This document shows positions 7,401-10,392 of a DNA stretch of 10,392 nucleotides, one piece after another. The notes beneath the pieces are model-generated. The model saw only the letters and a list, made by a program, of their open reading frames with translations, was not told where the DNA came from and did not search any database. Each line of letters opens with the position of its first letter. The first letter of the stretch is position 1. Source of the DNA: an uncultured Eubacteriales bacterium (GTDB lineage Bacteria; Bacillota; Clostridia; Christensenellales; Pumilibacteraceae); NCBI GenBank assembly GCA_900553005.1, contig USBU01000027.1, forward strand, positions 1 to 10,392, in the 5' to 3' direction. A program made the translations under genes and the position numbers.

Positions 7401-8855
7401 CGCCTCCGCAGCAGCCTCGTATATTCCCTTAACGAAATCAAGCTCGTTGCCGTTTGCGTCCGAAGCTTCCGTAATAAACGCTACGGTGCCGTCGTCCGTT
7501 TCCGTCTTGTTTGCCAGTATGTACGGCGATTTTTGTCCGTTAATCGACGCCACGGACAGCGCGGCGCTGTAAGTGGAGGGCGAGCCTACGGTTCCGCTGT
7601 CGGGATTCGTCGCCAAATTCGTTCCGTTGCCGCCGCCGAAGCCGGAGCTGTAATCGTTGCTGGCCGCCACGACCAGGCTGATACCAGCCTCCTCTACCTT
7701 ATTATATATACCTGTCAGATACTCGTCGTCTTCCTCGGTGGAAAATCCGGCCGACGAGCCGAGACTCATATTGATTACGTCAACGCCTATCGCCGCGCAG
7801 TCGTTTAACGCGGCCAGTATGTCTATCGTATCCGCTCCGCCGAGCATCTTGCTGTCGGGATCGTCCGTAAACACCTTCATGATAGCAAGCTGAGCGTTTG
7901 GCGCGACGCCTATAAACGTCTCGCCGGTCGAAGCGTTGACTACCTTGGTATCATCTCTGCCCGCGACTATGCCCGCTACGTGCGTGCCGTGAGAAGAATA
8001 CGACGGATACACGTCGGGATCGTCGTCCGCGTAGTCAAAGGCATACGGCACTTTTGCGTTATAATATACCTGATCGACCGTCGTCTCCGGCGCCAACGAC
8101 GTCTTGGCCATTGTTCCGGCAAATTTTTCGGCTACATATTCCTTGGTCCAGATATCCGCGCCGTCCGGCATATGCGAAAACGCGGGATGCGAGAAATCCA
8201 ATCCCGAATCCAATATTGCGACAACCATTCCGTCGCCCTTATATTCAATATCGCTGGAATCGTAAATACCCGTTGTATAAACGTTGGCGTTGTTGCTTAC
8301 CGCTACCGTTTCCGGCTCGGCATACTGCTCGGAATAATAAACGCCCTCGACGTTTTTGATTTTGCGCAGCTCCGGCACATCCTTCAGCTTAACCTTTATA
8401 GCCACGCCGTTATTGAGCGAGGTATATGAATACTTATATTCGTAATCTATGCCCTTGCGGTCGAGCGCGCCGAGAAATTTCCTGTGGCTTACGCGCATGT
8501 CGGCGGCCTTCTTTTTACCTATGTAAGACGCGCTGAAATCCTGATATTCGGAGTTGTAACCGGATTCGAGATACTCGTCCATCACGCTGTCTCCCGACAG
8601 CTCCACTATAACCCAACGCTCCTCTTCCTTGGAAAATTTGTTTTGCATGACCACGTCGGAATTATAATACTTGGCTTTAAGCTCGTCCAGATCGTACTGA
8701 CCGGTAACGTCCGTAAGCCCAGTCGCCGCGGAAGCAGCGGAATACTGCGGCTTTTCCATGCCGGCGGAATACGCCTGCGTGAACGTCGCGGAAAGCGCGA
8801 ATACAAGTAAAAGCGCTATAACCTGAGCGAAACTCCTCTTTGCTTTTCTTTTCAT
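1467..8855 (-). CDS. Giant secreted S8 subtilase with BspA-type LRR domain, membrane anchored
   Basis: Predicted 2462-residue cell-surface serine protease. Layout by residue: signal peptide 1-30 (KRKAKR, hydrophobic core, cleavage near AYS/A); I9-like propeptide about 78-180; peptidase S8 about 205-715 with D216 (AILDSGLD), H289 (SSHGTHVAG), probable oxyanion N400 and S651 (GTSMAAP); PA domain about 495-595 inserted before the Ser motif; Fn3-like domain about 735-870 ending IPFLAFYGDWTDAP, a C5a-peptidase/lactocepin hallmark; beta-rich region to about 1200; BIG2-like modules about 1205-1275 and 1283-1378; LRR_5/BspA repeats 1405-2133; helical module about 2245-2330; Big_3-like Ig domain about 2337-2405; Gly/Pro linker; transmembrane helix about 2431-2456; tail RRRKKQ. 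No LPXTG is seen. The catalytic set is complete, so it should be active. The ATG at 8855 is chosen over the in-frame start at 8939 because GGAGG precedes it and the signal peptide follows at once. Substrate unknown. Confidence 0.95.
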   Translation of the reverse strand: MKRKAKRSFAQVIALLLVFALSATFTQAYSAGMEKPQYSAASAATGLTDVTGQYDLDELKAKYYNSDVVMQNKFSKEEERWVIVELSGDSVMDEYLESGYNSEYQDFSASYIGKKKAADMRVSHRKFLGALDRKGIDYEYKYSYTSLNNGVAIKVKLKDVPELRKIKNVEGVYYSEQYAEPETVAVSNNANVYTTGIYDSSDIEYKGDGMVVAILDSGLDFSHPAFSHMPDGADIWTKEYVAEKFAGTMAKTSLAPETTVDQVYYNAKVPYAFDYADDDPDVYPSYSSHGTHVAGIVAGRDDTKVVNASTGETFIGVAPNAQLAIMKVFTDDPDSKMLGGADTIDILAALNDCAAIGVDVINMSLGSSAGFSTEEDDEYLTGIYNKVEEAGISLVVAASNDYSSGFGGGNGTNLATNPDSGTVGSPSTYSAALSVASINGQKSPYILANKTETDDGTVAFITEASDANGNELDFVKGIYEAAAEAGVSADADGSLTLNYVLVGGVGRPSNYTSTVRRALSDGKTLALVKRGDITFQEKVENAMANGAIGVIIYNNLSGTIRMSLGEVENPVPTCSIGMDAGKQMEAAASAGATRGVGTVTFSADYEAGPFMSDFSSWGPTPDLKLKPEITAHGGEITSAVPGGYDEYSGTSMAAPNMAGAVALLRQHVEETYGLSGKALRARVNQLLMSTATMALNEEGNPYSPRKQGAGLAGIKEAIETDGYITVKDADGNDLDKTKLELGDDKAKKGEYSMKFTVHNVSDAETSYKPKAYVMTETLASDLKTVAEKAHMLSDSEAVVKADGVVVGKDEEIKVPGNGSVEIEVTVKLGAAGREYIENSFANGMYVEGFIRLDKVNASENLGIPFLAFYGDWTDAPLFDYSMYEIAEDDQNTEDEEDKIKASASETRPLGLYYDDQYIIPLGSYLYNMSDFDTEIYASDDKAAVSIYDETSRRTIYEMYMVYAGLLRGAKTMDVNITDASTGELVYSKKEYNVRKSYAAGGANVGSPVMLEIDPLYWGFNNNSTYTVTMDGSLDYEGGEHPERSSFSFDFTIDYEAPVIRDYRIRFEPYTENKETKYRIYMDVDVYDNQYAQALLPCYVKSTKNGNYLTLLTEFPVPIYSQKGSLTTVSFEVTDFYDEYVTTGNLFIGVEDYAMNQTLYQVHSAGAVTYPDSLEFATDDKLEFKETVTETVYGESVTYNVYELSLAPNEAYKVAMTALPDTTAATKLTWKIDKSHIKAQENEIFASSKGTATATLYAGEADAENILGKIIVTVEGDAKSKPMPESVKIEPVLNGSGYLSTLDSGLLELNPNMTIDLGAITSVEPWYCTGVRFTYATTNPAVVSVSGGKITTHKKGTAYVTVTAVGYERVTKSIKITVGSDFNITNYYLYDYYGGPEVVIPDDLNVMYLDDEAFKNNTTITSVVLPKTLTEIPEEAFMGCTNLKRVVIPSECTVIGERAFSGCVSLETLVLEKFTDKVNNAQSTGALTVGKYAFENCRSLKNIENQQRITTAYDYAFTGCVGLESIDLSGLRVGGEYVFNNCTSLSDVTTDKNTYIGPYMFKGCTSLAEFEIKSSRVNDGAFYGCTNLASVTFSADEVYYIGGYAFYGAAVSEITLPGGNYPIGEYAFGACKNLETVNLSADTVFDKSKLSPFDGCDKLTAFTVPAEHTLYTADNGILYNKTKTVLELVPYGFTGSVTVPAGVTAIGDGAFAGIKNLESIDLSGIVSVGAYAFAGSGLTSVVIPSGTSVGEGAFYSCTELASVTADNLTIISDYTFYGCTSLLSVNLPKATEIGANVFSVSGVTSITAPELVKIGSGAFRNAALVNAAFPQAAVVGDYAFANNKSLTSVSLGGVTEMGERVFFDCAKLSSVIFGDGTTTIGDYAFWSDAKRAALTSVSLPDTLESVGAYAFFNASALTTLNISGAKHIGDFAFFGCEKLDGLDLSNVETVGAAAFAGAAALKEADLSSAVSIGASAFAGSGLTSLKLDSAEKIGAYAFEGTRLTTVTIPATLDELTFDDSWVRIGDNGKPETVTGKKTARYGIGVFANIPTLTTINVAAGNPVFVSYDGVLYSKAADGLRLEQYPAGKTDASYSVRGGTVRIGDSAFEGVSKLKDIEFPYTVNTIGAYAFFDSSVTGYTFESVEAPSLETAYVDPAYVDDAVLQYVFSPTKSDSAPAHSPSVFYANFKDYVARVVEKDYLAYVIVAYEAPDFGLTITRPENGVGYDSIIWKGFFSTENLSAYAADRTTRTAIDAIGGLPAASEISAILSSSMTADEKKTAIRQVSENEIQPVRRLYNLITDPNQQALVTESDKLFEAEKAVRDVKEQLGIPAVMNALNMITKPDKTVYTEGETFDPAGMIIRAVYDDLSEVEVTGYTLDKTVLSLNDTEVKVSYGGLECTVYVDVRAKEQGGGDEPGPVDPNPPADNGLTSGQITGIVLGSVGGAALIGGAIAFIVIRRRKKQ
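2457..4643 (-). repeat. Region encoding 28 BspA-type leucine-rich repeats
   Basis: This part of the protease gene (residues about 1405-2133) encodes 28 units of 20-25 residues built on IG..AF.GC..L..V.LP, for example IPEEAFMGCTNLKRVVIP and IGDYAFANNKSLTSVSL. This is the LRR_5 pattern of BspA-like surface proteins, which bind host or bacterial surface ligands in characterised cases. Two units are interrupted by beta-hairpin inserts with similar cores, NGILYNKTKTVLELVPYG (residues 1674-1691) and DGVLYSKAADGLRLEQYPAG (2067-2086), typical of this family. The repeat is in protein pattern; I see no long identical DNA copies, so the array appears old. Confidence 0.9.
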
Positions 8856-8860
8856 ATTGT

Positions 8861-8866
8861 CCTCCA
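8861..8866 (-). promoter_or_regulatory. Ribosome binding site of the protease gene
   Basis: The minus strand reads TGGAGG here, five bases before the ATG at 8855-8853. This fixes the start at 8855: the longer reading from 8939 has no signal-like N-terminus and would begin upstream of the predicted transcription start near 8923. Confidence 0.85.
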
Positions 8867-8929
8867 AATAAATGCCGTCGTCAAATGTAGCAGAAACTTT
8901 GCCATCCCCTATGATGACAAAGTACATAA

Positions 8930-8958
8930 ATACTAGCACAACGGAAGCAATTTTGCAA
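8930..8958 (-). promoter_or_regulatory. Probable SigA-type promoter of the protease gene
   Basis: The minus strand shows TTGCAA (8958-8953), a 17-base spacer, then TAGTAT (8935-8930) preceded by TGC, an extended -10 element. Each hexamer matches consensus at four of six positions. Transcription would start near 8923, giving a leader of about 68 bases. It is weaker than the lipoprotein promoter but well spaced. Confidence 0.5.
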
Positions 8959-9401
8959 GTTTTTTATCGGATTTTTCAATATTTGGCAAAATTTTCACAA
9001 AACTTACAAGAATGCAGGTAAATTTTAGGTCATTTTGAAGCGTAAATGTCTGTAAAAAAGAAACTTAGGGCTGATTCGGATATTATGGATACCGGAAACG
9101 TTTTTTATCCCCAGTCCCGTTTAGGACGTAAAAGCCGCAGATTTTATACCGGGCGAAAGAGTAATAAACCGTAATCATCAGACCTGAGCTAAAAATTGTT
9201 AGCCCATACGGTTTGCGATTTAACTTGCGAAAGTTCATTTTATTCGTATTCGTATGAAACGAAACCGCCGCAATGCTGTCATCGCGGCGGCTAAGCTTTT
9301 TTCAGCGCATAAAAAACCTGAGTATGACGCGTTTGCCGCTTATGCCGCGACAGTTTCAAATACGGCATAATACGGATAACCGTCGTCGCAAGCGCACCGG
9401 C
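8959..9401. other. Intergenic region between dehydrogenase and protease genes
   Basis: About 440 bases without a credible gene. It holds the GC-rich hairpin at 9265-9290, an A/T-rich stretch at 8940-9020 upstream of the protease promoter, and a more mixed stretch at 9060-9240. Small elements seen: a weak GCTAA/TTAGC hairpin near 9188-9204 and a TTGCGA repeat pair near 9213-9231. I recognise no tRNA, riboswitch or small-RNA consensus. Plus-strand open frames entering from 9273 onward lack protein-like composition and lie over the dehydrogenase gene. Confidence 0.6.
9265..9290. terminator. Intrinsic terminator after the dehydrogenase gene, possibly bidirectional
   Basis: A perfect 7-bp GC stem, CCGCCGC (9265-9271) with GCGGCGG (9284-9290), surrounds a 12-base loop. 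Reading the minus strand, the stem is followed by TTTCGTTT, a broken U-tract, and lies about 110 bases after the dehydrogenase stop. Reading the plus strand it is followed by CTAAGCTTTTTT. The two flanks suit a bidirectional terminator, although no plus-strand gene is seen upstream of it. Confidence 0.7.
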
Positions 9402-10353
9402 CTACAGACAGGCTTTAAGAATTTCCTCAATATCCTTTTCAGAAAGCGGCGCGTAAGCCTTGTCGAGCCCCTCGTTGTTTGCGATATGAGCGGCCATTTC
9501 GCCTATGCGCTTTTCGTCTATGCCCACCTCGCCCAGCGTCATGGGTATACCTATGGACTTAAAAAAGTCATATGTGGCGTCTATCGCTTTTTCGGCCGTC
9601 TTACGGTCGTCCTGCTCGTCTATGCCGAACACCAGCCTGCCGAAGGAGACAAATCTTTCCAAGGTTTTTTCAGACAGGATATGCTTCATCCACCGAGGCG
9701 TCACAATGGCCAGCCCCACGCCGTGGGTAATATCGTAATGACCGCTTAAGGCATGCTCTATTCCGTGACACGGCCAGCCGGAGGCCGCGCTGCCAAGAGA
9801 CAAAATCCCGTTGCAGCCGAGCGAGCTGGCCCACATGAGCTGAGCGCGTGCCTCGTAATCGCGGGGATTTTTTATCGCCGCCGGCGCGTATTTTATAACC
9901 GTTTTAAGTACGGAAGCGCAGAGATTGTCCGCAAGAAACGAGGACGGACTAGTGAAAAACTGTTCTATTACGTGATTCATGATATCCGCCGCTCCGGCCG
10001 CCGTCTGGTAGGCGGATACGGTGAACGTAAACTCCGGATCAAGCACGGACAGAGAGGGAAAAAGATGCGGATCAATATATCCGACCTTATCGTTAGTCTC
10101 GGGACGGGAAATTACGGCGCCCCAATCGTATTCGCTGCCCGTGGCCGACAGGGTAAGCACCGAGATAACGGGCAAAGCCCCAAGCGTAGGCGCCTTGTGC
10201 ATAATAAGATCCCAGGCATCTCCGTCGTACAGAGCCGCAGCCGCAATGGCCTTGGAGCAGTCGATAACGCTGCCTCCGCCAACGGCAAGCACCGCATCTA
10301 TCCCATGAGTCTTGCAAATCTGCGCGCCCGCCTCGACGCTTGCAAGCTTAGGA
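9402..10353 (-). CDS. Iron-containing alcohol dehydrogenase, BDH/YqhD type, 5'-truncated
   Basis: The C-terminal 316 residues of a group III metal-dependent alcohol dehydrogenase, which reduces aldehydes to alcohols (or the reverse) with NAD(P)H in the cytoplasm. Numbering from the first native codon: nucleotide-binding GGGSVID at 25-31 with K34; likely metal ligands D123 and H127 (ADIMNHVIE), H196 (CHGIEH) and H210 (DITHG). The ligand spacing (4, 69, 14) equals that of E. coli YqhD (D194, H198, H267, H281, from memory), which places the first native residue near position 72 of a 387-residue protein. About 71 residues are therefore missing beyond the fragment edge. A false start and first residues, MCIRDS, can be translated from adapter sequence at 10370-10354 and must not be kept. 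It ends at TAG. A fermentative role is likely; the exact substrate and cofactor are not readable. No link with the surface genes is evident. Confidence 0.95.
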
Positions 10354-10392
10354 CTGTCTCTTATACACATCTGACGCTGCCGACGACTTAAT
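10354..10392 (-). other. Nextera/Tn5 sequencing adapter (artefact)
   Basis: Positions 10354-10372 are CTGTCTCTTATACACATCT, the reverse complement of the Tn5 mosaic end, and 10373-10386 match the rest of the Nextera Read 1 adapter exactly. Six more bases, CTTAAT, follow. This is library sequence; native DNA ends at about 10353, inside the dehydrogenase gene. Confidence 0.98.

Noticed and set aside
8856..8939. N-terminal extension of the protease starting MLVFMYF
   Set aside because: It lies largely in the predicted promoter and leader; the ATG at 8855 has a strong ribosome site and is followed directly by a signal peptide.
9060..9240. tRNA, riboswitch or small RNA in the long intergenic region
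   Set aside because: No cloverleaf, conserved riboswitch core or stable extended fold could be traced by eye.
9753..10391. Plus-strand open frame of 212 codons running into the right end
   Set aside because: It is antisense to the clear dehydrogenase gene and its C-terminus is adapter-derived.
1..10392. Composite transposon bounded by 19-bp Tn5 mosaic ends
   Set aside because: The end repeats continue into commercial Nextera adapter sequence, and there is no transposase or resistance gene inside.

Overview
The window looks like one complete metagenomic fragment from a Gram-positive-type gut bacterium. It is probably an uncultured member of the Clostridia; that is an inference, not a direct reading. 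The grounds are a giant secreted subtilase of the C5a-peptidase/lactocepin type with a C-terminal membrane anchor, a BspA-type leucine-rich-repeat region, a lipoprotein with InlB-like repeats, an iron-type alcohol dehydrogenase, and strong Shine-Dalgarno sites. Both ends carry Illumina Nextera (Tn5) adapter sequence (about 1-38 and 10354-10392). Native DNA therefore runs from about 39 to 10353, and the inverted end repeat is a library artefact, not a mobile element.

All three real genes lie on the minus strand, so transcription runs from high to low coordinates. From upstream to downstream they are: (1) 10353-9402, an iron-containing (YqhD/BDH-type) alcohol dehydrogenase cut at its 5' end by the fragment edge; (2) 8855-1467, a 2462-residue secreted modular protease; (3) 1184-75, a 369-residue surface lipoprotein with two InlB-B-like repeats and a GLUG-like beta-helix region. 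A GC-rich hairpin at 9265-9290 separates the dehydrogenase from the protease. Each of the two surface genes has its own likely sigma-70-type promoter (8930-8958 and 1310-1339), so the three genes appear to be separate transcription units.

The protease is the centre of the window. In order it has a signal peptide, an I9-like propeptide, an S8 catalytic domain (D216, H289, N400, S651) with an inserted PA domain, an Fn3-like domain, a long beta-rich region with two BIG2-like modules, a BspA/LRR_5 domain of 28 repeat units, a helical module, a Big_3-like Ig domain, a Gly/Pro linker, and a transmembrane helix with a basic tail but no LPXTG motif. The protease and the lipoprotein next to it look like cell-surface proteins for binding and degrading host, dietary or neighbour proteins; the cooperation is inferred from location and domain type only. 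I see no CRISPR array, tRNA, rRNA, transposase or defence system.
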